A stretch of DNA of 64,000 nucleotides. It comes from Candidatus Bilophila faecipullorum. Lineage in GTDB: Bacteria; Desulfobacterota; Desulfovibrionia; Desulfovibrionales; Desulfovibrionaceae. The stretch covers positions 1 through 64,000 of the forward strand of contig CALVEZ010000008.1 of assembly GCA_944326695.1 (NCBI GenBank). The letters are read 5' to 3'. Positions 54,475-63,432 of this stretch are shown here, piece after piece (within the stretch, counting starts at the first letter, position 1; each line of letters begins with the position of its first letter). A program made the translations under genes and the position numbers. Under the pieces are notes generated by a model. That model did not search any database, was not told where the DNA came from, and saw only the letters and a program-made list of their open reading frames with translations.

Positions 54475-54554
54475 GCAGGGAAGAGGGAAACCCGAGGGAG
54501 CGGCCTTTCCTTGAAGGCGAGGACTCAAGGCCGAGAGCTGTGGAAAGGCCGTAT

Positions 54555-55856
54555 TTAGGCCAGCGCCACCAGATCGTAATCCCGGCACTCCACGATGTCG
54601 GCTTCCACCAGCGCGCCGGGCTCCACGCCGGGACCGCTGACGTAGGTCAGGCCGTCGATTTCCGGGGCCTGGAACCACGCCCGCCCGGTATGCAGGCCGG
54701 GCCATTCGGGATGGGGGGCGTCCACGAGGATGGACAGGCGCTCGTTCTCAAACTGCGCCAGCCACTCGGCGCTGAGATCGGCTTGCAACTCCATGAGCGA
54801 GTCGCGCCGCCATTCCTTGACCTGATCCTCAATCTGATCCGGCATGACGGCGGCGGGCGTCCCCTCTTCGGCGCGGTAGGCGAAAACGCCCAGATGCTGG
54901 AAGCGCACTTCCTCGATGAAGTCCCGCAGGTGCTCGAAATGCTCCTCCGTTTCACCGGGGAAGCCGACCATGATGCTCGTGCGCAGGGCCGCTTCGGGGA
55001 AGACGTTGCGGATGCGGTCAAGCACTTCGCGGGGGTTGCGCGCAAAGGGGCGGCCCATGCGCGAGAGCACGTCCGGGTGCGAATGCTGCACGGGCACGTC
55101 GAAATAGGGCACGAAAGGCTTGCCCGCCGCGCGCAGGTATTTGAGCATTTCCGGCGTCATCCCGGCGGGATAGAGGTAGAGCAGCCGCAGCCGTTCAAGG
55201 CCGGACAGGGGGAAAAGCTCGTCGAGCAGCACGCGCAGGTCCGGCTTGCCGTCGAGATCGCAGCCCCATGCGGTCACGTCCTGCGCCACCAGCACCAGTT
55301 CCTTGACGCCCTGATCGAGCAGGCCGCGCGCTTCGTTGACGATGAGTTCCTTGGTGTGCGAACGGTGACGGCCCCGGATGCTCGGGATAGTGCAGAACGA
55401 ACAGGCGTGGCGGCAACCGTCGCTGATCTTGAGCCATGCGTAGGAGGGGCCCGTGCTGAGCAGGCGGCCCGGCGCGGACGGCTCGGGCAGGCCGAGCTTG
55501 CGGGCGATCATCGCGGGCCACTGCTCAAGGCTGCTGTTGTCCAGCCAGAGATCGACCTCCGGGAGTTCCGGGGCCAGCTCGCGCTCATGATAGCGCCCCA
55601 CCAGACAGCCCGCCACGGCCAGCAGAGGGCGTTTGGGCAGGTCTTCGATGTCCGCAATGGCCTGCGCGATGGTCCGCACCGATTCCTCGGTGGCGGGCTG
55701 GATGAAGGCGCAGGTATTGATGAAAACCAGATCGGCGTCTTCCGGCGCGTCCACCGGGACAAGCTCCACGCCGAGAGACCCGAGAAGGCGCTCGGTGTCG
55801 ACCCGGTTCTTGGGACAGCCGAGGCTTGTGGAATAGCAGCGAAGCGAATGGGACAT
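54555..55856 (-). CDS. rimO: Ribosomal protein S12 methylthiotransferase RimO
   Basis: A 433-residue radical-SAM enzyme that methylthiolates the conserved Asp of S12. The UPF0004 domain supplies one cluster (Cys in LGCPKN, NTCAFI and VAGCLVGRY). The radical-SAM motif is CRHACSFC, and a C-terminal TRAM domain covers about 370-433. The TSLGCPKNRVDTE start and AYAWLKISDGC-like YAWLKISDGC are RimO-type rather than MiaB-type. GAGGT precedes the ATG. The substrate gene rpsL and a YcaO gene are also in this window. Confidence 0.93.
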   Translation of the reverse strand: MSHSLRCYSTSLGCPKNRVDTERLLGSLGVELVPVDAPEDADLVFINTCAFIQPATEESVRTIAQAIADIEDLPKRPLLAVAGCLVGRYHERELAPELPEVDLWLDNSSLEQWPAMIARKLGLPEPSAPGRLLSTGPSYAWLKISDGCRHACSFCTIPSIRGRHRSHTKELIVNEARGLLDQGVKELVLVAQDVTAWGCDLDGKPDLRVLLDELFPLSGLERLRLLYLYPAGMTPEMLKYLRAAGKPFVPYFDVPVQHSHPDVLSRMGRPFARNPREVLDRIRNVFPEAALRTSIMVGFPGETEEHFEHLRDFIEEVRFQHLGVFAYRAEEGTPAAVMPDQIEDQVKEWRRDSLMELQADLSAEWLAQFENERLSILVDAPHPEWPGLHTGRAWFQAPEIDGLTYVSGPGVEPGALVEADIVECRDYDLVALA

Positions 55857-56182
55857 GGCTTACCTCATATCGTTATGCCGCCGCACGCCCAACGCCGCGC
55901 GGCTTCTCGTTTTCTTGTTCTTATTATGGATTTGTGGCCGCCGTCCGGTGCGGGCCAGAGGACGCTTCCCCTTGCCGACGGTCCGGCGCGACCACCTGCC
56001 GCCAAGGGAGCCTTCCGTAAAAGGCGCTCCTCCTCCCGTCCCCCGGGCGCGGCCTTGCCCCAGACGGGGAACGTGTTGACGGGGTGGGTGATTGGCGGCA
56101 AACTGTACGGCGTATGACCGTGAACGCCGCGGACTGATCCGTCCGTGGTACGCAATATAGCCGCAATGCGCAAGGAGCAGAC
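55857..56182. other. 326-base divergent region between rimO and rdgB
   Basis: No gene or repeat supported. TTGACG at about 56077 could be a -35 element for rdgB but lacks a convincing -10 at the right distance. The stretch 55990-56080 is GC-rich and featureless. Confidence 0.35.
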
Positions 56183-56848
56183 ATGAACGAACAGGCCGCA
56201 GCGCCCGATGGAGCCGTTACCATCGTCCTCGCCACCCGCAACAAGGGGAAAGTGCGCGAGATGGAAGAACCCTTGCGTGCCTTCGGGCTGCGCGTGGTCG
56301 GGCTCGACGCCTTCCCGGACCTCCCCGAGGTGGAGGAAACCGGCGCCACCTTCGAGGAAAACGCCCTCCTGAAGGCCCGCGACGTGGCCCGGCGCACAGG
56401 GCTGCTCGCCATTGCGGACGATTCCGGCCTTGAGGTGGACGCGCTTGACGGCGCGCCCGGCGTGCGTTCGGCCCGCTACAGCGACGACATGCCCGATCTT
56501 CCCGGCGAAAGCAAAGACGAGCGCAACGTCATGAAACTTCTGGCCGTCCTTTCCTCCGCGCGCCTGTGGCAACGCTCCGCCCGCTTCCGCACGGTCATCG
56601 CCGCCTGCACGCCCGAGGGCGATACCCTCGTCGCGCCGGGCACGTGGGAAGGGAGCATCGCCTGTTCGCCGCGCGGCAAAAACGGCTTCGGCTACGACCC
56701 GGTTTTCCTCGATCCCGAACTTGGCCGCACCGCCGCCGAACTCAGCCGCGAAGAAAAAATGGCCCGCAGCCACCGGGGGAACGCCCTGCGCGAGCTCCTG
56801 CGCCTGTGGCCCGCCTTCTGGGAAAGGTATCTCCAGAAGAGAGCTTGA
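56183..56848 (+). CDS. rdgB: XTP/dITP diphosphatase
   Basis: A 221-residue housecleaning enzyme removing ITP, XTP and dITP. Signature segments are LATRNKGKVREM, IADDSGLEVDAL, GKNGFGYDPVFL and ARSHRGNAL. AAGGAG precedes the ATG. It is followed after 140 bases by the HD-domain gene on the same strand. Confidence 0.95.
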   Translation: MNEQAAAPDGAVTIVLATRNKGKVREMEEPLRAFGLRVVGLDAFPDLPEVEETGATFEENALLKARDVARRTGLLAIADDSGLEVDALDGAPGVRSARYSDDMPDLPGESKDERNVMKLLAVLSSARLWQRSARFRTVIAACTPEGDTLVAPGTWEGSIACSPRGKNGFGYDPVFLDPELGRTAAELSREEKMARSHRGNALRELLRLWPAFWERYLQKRA

Positions 56849-56988
56849 CTTTTCGGCGCACGGCTGTGACTTTGGAGCCAACAAACCTTGGATACTCCGC
56901 CGATGCCGGGGAAGCGCCGAAGCCCCCCGCGCGGATACGGCATTCCGTTTCAGGACGCATGTGCATTCGACCGACAGGAGAACAGTTC

Positions 56989-58320
56989 ATGGATGAAGCC
57001 ACCCTCAACGATAAGATGAAAACGGGGATCACGCTCTGCAAGGCCATCATGCGCAACGGCTACGACGCCTACGCCATCAATGCGCCGCTCCAGAAGCTGA
57101 TCTTCGAGAAAACCGGCGCCTTGGACGTGGACATCGCCTGCGCCTGCGATAGCGAAACGCTGTTCAAGATATTCCCCACCGCCCAGCCCTACACCGAGGA
57201 AGGCGCGGTGGCCATCCTTCAGGAAAACGGCGTCACCCTCCGCTTCTACCCCACTGATGTGGAGGACGCCTCCCATCCCGAACGCAGCCAGTTGCGCATC
57301 ACGCCGCGCCTCATGCGCCTGCTGAACGAACTGCAGTCCAAGGGGCTGCTCAAGCCCTCCAATACCAAAGACCCCGAAGCGCGGGCCTTCGAGAACTTTG
57401 AAGAGGCCGGAAGCGTCAAGCTCATCGGCCACCCCCACGTGACCCTGAGCTACAACTATCTTCTGGCCATCCGAGCCCTGCGCTACGCGGCCAACTGCGA
57501 TCTTCCGGTGAATCCGCACACGTGGATGGCCATCGTCCAGTCCGCAAACCGCATCCTCGATTATGTGCCCGCCCGTGAAATCATGGAAGAATGGCGCAAG
57601 GTGGCGGCGGAATCCATGTGGAAGTTCGTGCAGCTCCTTTTCGACGCGCACATCCTGCACGGCCTCATGCCCGAAGTGGCTGCGCTCGACTGCGTGCAGC
57701 AGGAACTGGAAAACGGGGAAACGGAGAGCGTCTTCGCCCATACCATCAAATGCATGAAGCATTATCCCGAGGAAGGCTTCAGCATGGACTGGTACGGCAC
57801 CCTCGCCACCATGTTCCACGATGTGGGCAAGCTCTACACCGCCGAGCACATGAACGGCCACTGGACCTTCTACCAGCATCACCGCGTGGGCGCCGGCGTC
57901 ACGCGCAAAATCCTGCGCCGCCTGCACTTCACGCCCGAGGACATCGATCTCATCTGCCACCTCGTGCGGCATCACATGATGTTCCACTTCATGCTGACGG
58001 ACCGGGGCATCCGCCGCTTCAAGGCGCTGGCCGAAACCGACCGGCTCATCGCCATATGCCGCGCCGACATCAAGGCCAAGGACGGCAGCTATACCTATTT
58101 CAACCATAATACCAAGTACCTGACCCGCGCCGAAACGGACGAGCTGCTTCTTGAGCCGCTCCTGAACGGCAACGAGATCATGGAGCACACCAACCTGCCT
58201 CCCGGCCCCGCCGTGGGCACCATCCGCGACGCCCTCCTCAAGGCGCAGGTGGCCGGGGAAGTGACTGATCTCGATTCGGCCATCACCTTTGTGAAGGCCT
58301 ACAGCGAACGGTTGCAGTAA
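56989..58320 (+). CDS. HD-domain protein with a degenerate nucleotidyltransferase head
   Basis: A 443-residue cytoplasmic protein with the layout of a bacterial CCA-adding/poly(A) polymerase. The head aligns roughly (GYDAYAINAPLQKLIFEKTG, then LDVDIACACDS) but the catalytic GGxVRD loop is absent, with INAPLQK in its place; only the DVD-like acid pair survives. The C-terminal half has a good HD phosphohydrolase set: AHTIKCMKH, FHDVGKLYT, QHHRVGAG and HLVRHHMMFH. It is therefore probably a phosphodiesterase/phosphatase rather than a nucleotidyltransferase. AGGAG precedes ATG 56989. The natural substrate is unknown. Confidence 0.75.
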   Translation: MDEATLNDKMKTGITLCKAIMRNGYDAYAINAPLQKLIFEKTGALDVDIACACDSETLFKIFPTAQPYTEEGAVAILQENGVTLRFYPTDVEDASHPERSQLRITPRLMRLLNELQSKGLLKPSNTKDPEARAFENFEEAGSVKLIGHPHVTLSYNYLLAIRALRYAANCDLPVNPHTWMAIVQSANRILDYVPAREIMEEWRKVAAESMWKFVQLLFDAHILHGLMPEVAALDCVQQELENGETESVFAHTIKCMKHYPEEGFSMDWYGTLATMFHDVGKLYTAEHMNGHWTFYQHHRVGAGVTRKILRRLHFTPEDIDLICHLVRHHMMFHFMLTDRGIRRFKALAETDRLIAICRADIKAKDGSYTYFNHNTKYLTRAETDELLLEPLLNGNEIMEHTNLPPGPAVGTIRDALLKAQVAGEVTDLDSAITFVKAYSERLQ

Positions 58321-58389
58321 AAAAGATCAGAGGAAGGGGCCTTTCGGGAGACGAGACCGCAAGTCCCGCGCCTGAGCCCAGAGCAGATG

Positions 58390-58625
58390 AACTTTGACTT
58401 TTTACAAAAGTCAAAGTTGGCATTCTGCCAAAAAACGTCGTTTTTGGCAGAATCCACGCCATCTTGTGGCGGGCCACACCTGCGTGTGGCCAGAGCCGTT
58501 TCAAAATGAAACGGCTCTGGCGCACAGGCCGCAAGCCGGAGGAGACTCCTTCCCCGCTTCCGGCGGGGTACCCCTGCCTCTTCGTAAATGCATGCCGCTT
58601 CCGACGCCCCGCCGGAAGCGGCATG
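58390..58625. repeat. Array of six short perfect hairpins
   Basis: Six inverted repeats in series: 58390-58418 (13 bp), 58422-58453 (13 bp), 58457-58471 (5 bp), 58472-58491 (8 bp), 58491-58519 (13 bp) and 58591-58625 (13 bp). Each has its own sequence. At least the second and fifth could act as terminators for the HD gene; the last lies 41 bases before rlmN. Confidence 0.75.
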
Positions 58626-58665
58626 AACCGTATCCGGGACCCTCCCGCAACCCCATGCAGGAACC

Positions 58666-59736
58666 ATGATAGACATTCTGAATCTGACGTATCCCGAACT
58701 GGAAACCTTCATCGTCGAGGAACTCGGACAGCCGCGTTTCCGGGCCGCGCAGGTCTGGCAATGGCTGTGGCAGAAACACGCCACGTCCTTTGAGGCCATG
58801 ACCGACGTTTCCAAGCAACTGCGCGCCAAACTTGCGGAAGTGGCGGAAATCGTCCTCCCTGAGGTCGTGACCGTGCAGACCTCCTCGGACGGCACGGAAA
58901 AGCTCCTGCTGCGCCTGCGCGACGGCGCGCTGGTGGAGACGGTCATCCTGCCGAGCACGGGTCAGGACGGCTCCGTCCGCATCGCCCAGTGCGTGTCATC
59001 GCAAATCGGCTGTCCGATGGGCTGCACCTTTTGCAGCACGGGCACGATGGGCTTTATCCGCAACATGACCGCCGGGGAAATCCTCAGTCAGGTCCTTGTG
59101 GCCCGGATGCGCCTCGGGGACAACCGCATCGATCATCCGATCATCCGCAATCTGGTCTTCATGGGCATGGGCGAGCCCCTGCTCAACCTGCGGGAAGTGA
59201 CCCGCGCCCTCCAGATGCTCAACCACGACAAGGGGATGGATTTCTCCCCCCGCCGCATTACCGTTTCCACCTGCGGCATCAAGTCGGGCCTGCGGGAACT
59301 CGGGGACAGCGGCCTCGCCTTTCTCGCGGTATCGCTGCACGCTCCGAATCAGGAGCTGCGCGCCCGGATCATGCCCAAGGCGGCAAGCTGGCATCTCGAC
59401 GACCTCATGGCGACGCTCGAAAGCTACCCCCTCAAGACGCGCGAGCACATCACCTTTGAATATCTTCTGCTCGGCGGCGTGAACGACCAGCCCGAGCACG
59501 CGCGCGAGCTGGCGAAGCTCGTTTCCCGGGTCAAGGGCAAGCTGAACCTCATCGCCTACAACCCTTCGGAAGGGCAGCCCTACAAGGCCCCGAGCGAGGC
59601 CGACATCCTCGCTTTTGAAAAAATCCTTTGGGCCAAGGGCATCACGGCCATCCTCCGCAAGAGCAAGGGGCAGGACATCAAGGCCGCCTGCGGCCAGTTG
59701 AAGAGCGAATGGGAACGGAAGGCGGGGGAGGAGTAG
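58666..59736 (+). CDS. rlmN: Dual-specificity RNA methyltransferase RlmN
   Basis: A 356-residue radical-SAM enzyme that makes m2A2503 in 23S rRNA and m2A37 in some tRNAs. The cluster motif is GCPMGCTFCSTG. The methyl-carrying Cys is in IKAACGQL near the C-terminus, and VSTCGIKSG and FMGMGEPLLN are conserved. AGGAA precedes ATG 58666, though spacing is tight. A hairpin array lies upstream and repeat A9 downstream. Confidence 0.95.
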   Translation: MIDILNLTYPELETFIVEELGQPRFRAAQVWQWLWQKHATSFEAMTDVSKQLRAKLAEVAEIVLPEVVTVQTSSDGTEKLLLRLRDGALVETVILPSTGQDGSVRIAQCVSSQIGCPMGCTFCSTGTMGFIRNMTAGEILSQVLVARMRLGDNRIDHPIIRNLVFMGMGEPLLNLREVTRALQMLNHDKGMDFSPRRITVSTCGIKSGLRELGDSGLAFLAVSLHAPNQELRARIMPKAASWHLDDLMATLESYPLKTREHITFEYLLLGGVNDQPEHARELAKLVSRVKGKLNLIAYNPSEGQPYKAPSEADILAFEKILWAKGITAILRKSKGQDIKAACGQLKSEWERKAGEE

Positions 59737-59739
59737 CAT

Positions 59740-59822
59740 GTGGGGAGGGGGAGGAAGAACCCTTCTGAAGAAGGGCTTCTTCCTCCCCCTCCCCACACCC
59801 CACCCCCTCCATCTCCCAAGAC
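59740..59822 (-). repeat. Repeat family A copy A9, after rlmN
   Basis: Reverse-strand copy. A stem of about 24 bp (59742-59766 with 59770-59794) is followed by CCACCCCCTCC and CTCCCAAGACTTTTA, the complement of the GTCTTTGA box. The distal box is degraded. It may also terminate rlmN. Confidence 0.7.
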
Positions 59823-59925
59823 TTTTATAAGGGTCGACGAAAGGCCGGGCGGAAGAAACGGCTGTTCCCGGGCGGCCGTCCCCCGGGGAAGACAAAGAAA
59901 ACCTTCCTGCATCCCCAGACGCAAA

Positions 59926-59950
59926 AAGAGCCCGCATCACCCGGGCTCTT
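59926..59950 (-). terminator. Terminator downstream of pheA
   Basis: On the minus strand AAGAGCCCG (59950-59942) pairs with CGGGCTCTT (59934-59926), followed by TTTG. Repeat A10 lies between it and the pheA stop codon. Confidence 0.6.
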
Positions 59951-59986
59951 CTACTTCTTGTCTGGCATCCCTCGTCTTCCATACAG

Positions 59987-60104
59987 CGGGACTCCCGCCG
60001 CGCCGCCTCCCCACCAGTCGAAAATCTTTGAAGAGGATGGGGGAGGTTTGGAGGGGGAAGGGGAAACTTTCTCCAGAAAGTTTCCCCTTCCCCCTCCAAG
60101 GCTT
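59987..60104 (+). repeat. Repeat family A copy A10, after pheA
   Basis: Box CCTCCCCACCAGTCGAA (60006-60022), TCTTTGAAGAGG, GGGGGAGGTTT and a perfect 23-bp stem (60050-60072 with 60075-60097), loop CC. It faces copy A9 in opposite orientation within the same 380-base gap. Confidence 0.9.
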
Positions 60105-60116
60105 TCTTCTTCCCTC

Positions 60117-61232
60117 CTACTCGCCCGCCATGTAGCAGCCCAGCAGCCTGAACGAATGGCAGGTGTTGCGGAGCTCGGCAAGGACGCCCGAAAGCTCGGG
60201 CCTGAGCAGGTTCGTTTCGAGATCGGCAAAGAAGGCGTACTTCCAGCTCTGGGCGCGCAGGGGCCGGGATTCGAGCTTGCGCAGGTTGATCCCCGCCTTG
60301 AACAACAGCTCGAGAATGCCCGCCAACGAGCCGGGCTTGTCGGGCAGCGTGAAGAGCACCGACGTCTTGTTGGCGCTGGCGCTGTCCGTGGGCTTGGGCC
60401 CGATGACCACGAAGCGGGTCTGGTTGGTGGGCTCGTCCTCCAGATTGTAGGCCAGAATGGGCAGCCCGAGCATGGTGGAAAGGCTCTTGTGCCCGATGGC
60501 GGCGGAATGCGGCTCCCCGGCGGCGCGGCGGGCGGCCGCGGCAGTAGAGTCGCAGGCCACGAGCGAGGCATCCGGCAGGTGCTGGCGCAACCAGCGCTGA
60601 CACTGGGCCAATGCCTGCGGATGGGAGTAGACGACCGTGATCGCGTCCAGGGACGGCTCGGAAGACAGCAGAGCGTGCTCAATGCGGGAGACCGATTCGG
60701 CCTGAATATAGACCTCATACTCCATAAAAAGATCGAAGCACTGCCCCACCGAGCCTTGCAGGACGTTCTCAAGCGGGATGACCCCGAGCGCGCAGTCCCC
60801 GCCGTGCACGGCGGCAAAGGCTTCCCGGAAATTCTTGCAGGGCCTGTAGTCCATGAGATGCCCGAGCAGGTCCACGGCGGCGAAATAGGAATTGGTCCCC
60901 TCAGGCCCCAGATAGGCCACGGACACGGGCTGCTGGAGCACGCGCGAGGAGGCGAAGATTTCATGCCAGATGGCGCGCAGATGCTCCTCGGGCAGGGGGC
61001 CGGAATTCAGACGGACCAGATTGTCCAGCACCTCACGCTCGCGCTGAGGCCGGAAGACGGGGCCCGAGGTGTTGGCCTTGACCTTCCCCACTTCAAGGCT
61101 CAGGGAAGCGCGACGGTTGAGCAGCGCCAGAAGCTCGGCGTCCACGGCGTCGATGCGGCGGCGCAGGTCCTTGAGAGGCTCGGAAGGGGCCGCCGCGGAC
61201 CAGCCGTCCGGGGTATCGTTGGTTTCTGGCAT
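60117..61232 (-). CDS. pheA: Chorismate mutase/prephenate dehydratase
   Basis: A 371-residue bifunctional enzyme making phenylpyruvate from chorismate. Chorismate mutase is at about 18-100 (LRRRIDAVDAELLALLNRR), dehydratase at about 104-280 (AYLGPEGTNSYFA and the catalytic TRFVVIG), and an ACT domain at about 288-365 with GSLAGILELLF and the Phe-binding ESRP. It starts 2 bases after the upstream gene's stop, as the third gene of the aromatic operon. Feedback by Phe is expected from the ACT domain, in addition to the attenuator at the operon's front. Confidence 0.95.
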   Translation of the reverse strand: MPETNDTPDGWSAAAPSEPLKDLRRRIDAVDAELLALLNRRASLSLEVGKVKANTSGPVFRPQREREVLDNLVRLNSGPLPEEHLRAIWHEIFASSRVLQQPVSVAYLGPEGTNSYFAAVDLLGHLMDYRPCKNFREAFAAVHGGDCALGVIPLENVLQGSVGQCFDLFMEYEVYIQAESVSRIEHALLSSEPSLDAITVVYSHPQALAQCQRWLRQHLPDASLVACDSTAAAARRAAGEPHSAAIGHKSLSTMLGLPILAYNLEDEPTNQTRFVVIGPKPTDSASANKTSVLFTLPDKPGSLAGILELLFKAGINLRKLESRPLRAQSWKYAFFADLETNLLRPELSGVLAELRNTCHSFRLLGCYMAGE

Positions 61233-61234
61233 GG

Positions 61235-62227
61235 CTATATCTCGCGGATGTTTTCCTGAACGCGCATTCCGAAGTGCCGACCGGCCACGTCCGCGCGGCA
61301 GACGATTTCGTCGCCGGGCCGCAGCGCGACCACGCTCACGGGCGTGCCGTCCGAGCGCACAAGGCGGATGGTTTCAGCGTTTTGCAAAAAGACGGCCCCG
61401 GAACGAACCCCGTCAGGCGTTTCCATTTCAGCCGAAATCATGAGCATGGGCCGCACTTCGGTCTTGATGCGGCCTACGGTGGCGAGCGACGTGCGCCCGT
61501 CCGCGTTCACGATAAGGACTTCGTCTCCCGAACGCAATTCGCCCACATAACAGGTCTTGTCGCCGGGCATCACCGCATAGGCATGGACTCCGCCCGCGTT
61601 GATGCGGAAAGGCCGCGCCGCCACATACTCGTTGTGTTCGGTTTCAGCGTGCACGAGGAAGGTAAAGGCGCTCGAATTGCCGATGAGCATCCCCTGCCCA
61701 CGCTCCATCAACGTCAGCGTATCCACGCAGACCCGATGGCCGAGGCCCACGGTCCGAACCTCGGTGACGGTCGCCTTGCCGAGGGACAAGGCGCCCTGCG
61801 AAAGTTTCAGCTCGGCCACGATGCTCTTGAGGCTCGAAAGCGCCTCCGGCAAGACCACGATGGTGGGCACGCCGCATTCGAGAATCCCGGCGGCAAGGCG
61901 CGCTTCCGTGAGAGAGGCGGCTTCCACGGCCAGCTTTCCGGCCACGGCGGGCTGGGCCAGCAGGTTTTCCACGGGGATGATCTCCCAGCCCTGCGCCAGC
62001 ACGAGCCGCTCGCCCGAAGCGATGCGCGCGGCGATGGATTCCTCCTCGGCCTTGGAGCCGAGCGCCACGGAGGGCATGTCGGCCTCGGCCCACACGTCGC
62101 ACAGGGCCAGCGTGCGCACGCCGTCCACGTGCGCGGCGTCGGTGATGATCCCGTCCACGCCGGACTCGAGGGCCAACGTTACGTCTTCCTTGGAGAAGGG
62201 AACACTCTTGAAAACAATGTCAGGCAT
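61235..62227 (-). CDS. 3-dehydroquinate synthase II (archaeal type)
   Basis: A 330-residue enzyme that oxidatively deaminates and cyclises 2-amino-3,7-dideoxy-hept-6-ulosonate to 3-dehydroquinate. It is unrelated to classical AroB. Recognisable segments are VDGIITDA near the N-terminus, VRTVGLGHRVCVDT, GMLIGNSSAFTFLVHAE and the C-terminal beta domain with VAARPFRINAGGVHAYA. ATG 62227 was chosen at the family start MPDIVFKSV; an 11-residue extension is unsupported. It lies between the ADH synthase and pheA genes. Confidence 0.9.
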   Translation of the reverse strand: MPDIVFKSVPFSKEDVTLALESGVDGIITDAAHVDGVRTLALCDVWAEADMPSVALGSKAEEESIAARIASGERLVLAQGWEIIPVENLLAQPAVAGKLAVEAASLTEARLAAGILECGVPTIVVLPEALSSLKSIVAELKLSQGALSLGKATVTEVRTVGLGHRVCVDTLTLMERGQGMLIGNSSAFTFLVHAETEHNEYVAARPFRINAGGVHAYAVMPGDKTCYVGELRSGDEVLIVNADGRTSLATVGRIKTEVRPMLMISAEMETPDGVRSGAVFLQNAETIRLVRSDGTPVSVVALRPGDEIVCRADVAGRHFGMRVQENIREI

Positions 62228-62282
62228 GATTCGTTTCCGTCGTACCGCATCAGGCGTCATGTCCTGACCGGAAAAGGGTTGC

Positions 62283-62306
62283 GGGGGAAGGGCGGCCCTT
62301 CCCCCC
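62283..62306. other. Small hairpin between the two aromatic-entry genes
   Basis: GGGGGAAGGG and CCCTTCCCCC pair around CGG within the 102-base gap. The arm composition is like family A stems. It may adjust transcript stability. Confidence 0.4.
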
Positions 62307-62329
62307 TAAGGATATGTACCGGACCGAGG

Positions 62330-63133
62330 CTAGCCTTCGACGATGGCGAGGGCTTCGTCGAGGGAAAGCCCCTGATGCACAAGGCCGCGCAGGGCGCGCA
62401 CGAGCTGGACGCGCTTCGGGTGCTGGAAGACGTTGCGGCCAACGGACAGGCCGGAACCGCCCGCCTTCAGGGAGTGATCGACCATTTCGAGGAACTGGCG
62501 GGTCGTCTCGGTGCGCGGGCCTCCGGCGATGACCACGGGCACGCAGCAACCGGCGATAACGTCCGCAAAGGAGTCGATGTCCCCGGTGTAGGGCACCTTG
62601 ACGATATCCGCGCCGAGTTCCACGCCCACGCGGGCGCAGTGGGCGACCACGGCGGGATCGAACTCGTTGGAGATGCGCGGGCCGCGGGCGTAAATCATGG
62701 CGAGGAGAGGCATGCTCCATTCTTCGGCCACGCGAGCGACTTCGCCAAGATCGGCCAGCATGTCGCTTTCGTTGTCGTCGCCAAGGTTCACATGCACGGA
62801 GACGCCGTCAGCGCCGCGCCGGATGGCTTCCTCAACGGTACACACGAGGCGTTTCTTGTTGGAGTAGCTTGAAAGGGACGTGGAAGCGGAAAGATGGATG
62901 ATGAGGCCGAGGTCCTTGCCTTCACCGGACGCGCGGAAACAGCAGCGGCACAGTCCCTTGTGCATCAAAACCGCATCCGCGCCGCCATCGGCCATGTCGG
63001 TGACGGTCTTGTGGATGTTTTCGATGCCTTCGATGGGGCCGACGGACACGCCATGATCCATGGGAACAATGATGGCGCGGCCGGTTTCACGATTGAAAAT
63101 GCGCTGGAGACGAACTTGTTTGCCGAGATTCAT
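62330..63133 (-). CDS. 2-amino-3,7-dideoxy-D-threo-hept-6-ulosonate (ADH) synthase
   Basis: A 267-residue class I aldolase-fold enzyme. In archaea (M. jannaschii) it joins 6-deoxy-5-ketofructose 1-phosphate with aspartate semialdehyde, replacing DAHP synthase. Family features are [13 protein letters not shown], the Tyr in AMIYARGPR, the Schiff-base Lys in [12 protein letters not shown], and [10 protein letters not shown]. It could also act as a fructose-bisphosphate aldolase, but the adjacent DHQ synthase II and pheA support the aromatic role. ATG 63133 has AAGGA eight bases upstream; an ATG three codons earlier overlaps that site. First structural gene behind the leader attenuator. Confidence 0.88.
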   Translation of the reverse strand: MNLGKQVRLQRIFNRETGRAIIVPMDHGVSVGPIEGIENIHKTVTDMADGGADAVLMHKGLCRCCFRASGEGKDLGLIIHLSASTSLSSYSNKKRLVCTVEEAIRRGADGVSVHVNLGDDNESDMLADLGEVARVAEEWSMPLLAMIYARGPRISNEFDPAVVAHCARVGVELGADIVKVPYTGDIDSFADVIAGCCVPVVIAGGPRTETTRQFLEMVDHSLKAGGSGLSVGRNVFQHPKRVQLVRALRGLVHQGLSLDEALAIVEG

Positions 63134-63197
63134 GATACACATCCTTGATTGTTTGGCTCAGGGATGCGAAACCTCTTCTCCGCGGCACAAAAAGAAA

Positions 63198-63220
63198 GGC
63201 CGCGGATTGGTCCCGCGGCC
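63198..63220 (-). terminator. Leader terminator (attenuator) of the aromatic operon
   Basis: On the minus strand GGCCGCGG (63220-63213) pairs with CCGCGGCC (63205-63198), followed by TTTCTTTTTG. It stands before, not after, the first structural gene, 65 bases upstream of it. Confidence 0.8.
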
Positions 63221-63239
63221 CTGAATGTCTGGTTTTGCT

Positions 63240-63356
63240 TTATGACAACATCCCAAACACCCTTGTACCGCAGGCGCGACCAAAGTAATAAAAGAAGCCC
63301 CAAAAGAAGCTGCTTTCAAAGGAAGCGAAGGAAGCGGTGGCGGTGCAGTGGGTCAT
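63240..63356 (-). CDS. Aromatic-rich leader peptide of the aromatic operon
   Basis: A 38-codon ORF starting at ATG 63356 with GAGGA just upstream and ending TAA at 63240. It contains 8 Phe, 2 Tyr and 1 Trp; residues 17-25 are FFWGFFYYF. It has no resemblance to a functional protein and ends 20 bases before the terminator stem. The plus-strand segment 63268-63274 (CCUGCGG in the RNA, codons 28-30) can pair with CCGCGGG at 63212-63218, the terminator's 5' arm. Stalling on aromatic codons would leave this segment free and block the terminator; smooth translation to the stop would cover it. This is inferred from geometry. Confidence 0.85.
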   Translation of the reverse strand: MTHCTATASFASFESSFFWGFFYYFGRACGTRVFGMLS

Positions 63357-63432
63357 GATGTCCTCAAAAGTCGTTTCAAGAAAACTAGTCCCTTACCCGC
63401 TTTTCTGTCAAGAAAAAAATGTTCTTTTTTTC

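Noticed and set aside
63406..63411. Second promoter for the aromatic operon at the nearer TTGACA
   Set aside because: At 17 bases it offers only CTAGTT as -10, weaker than the TTGACA-18-TATGAT pair further upstream.
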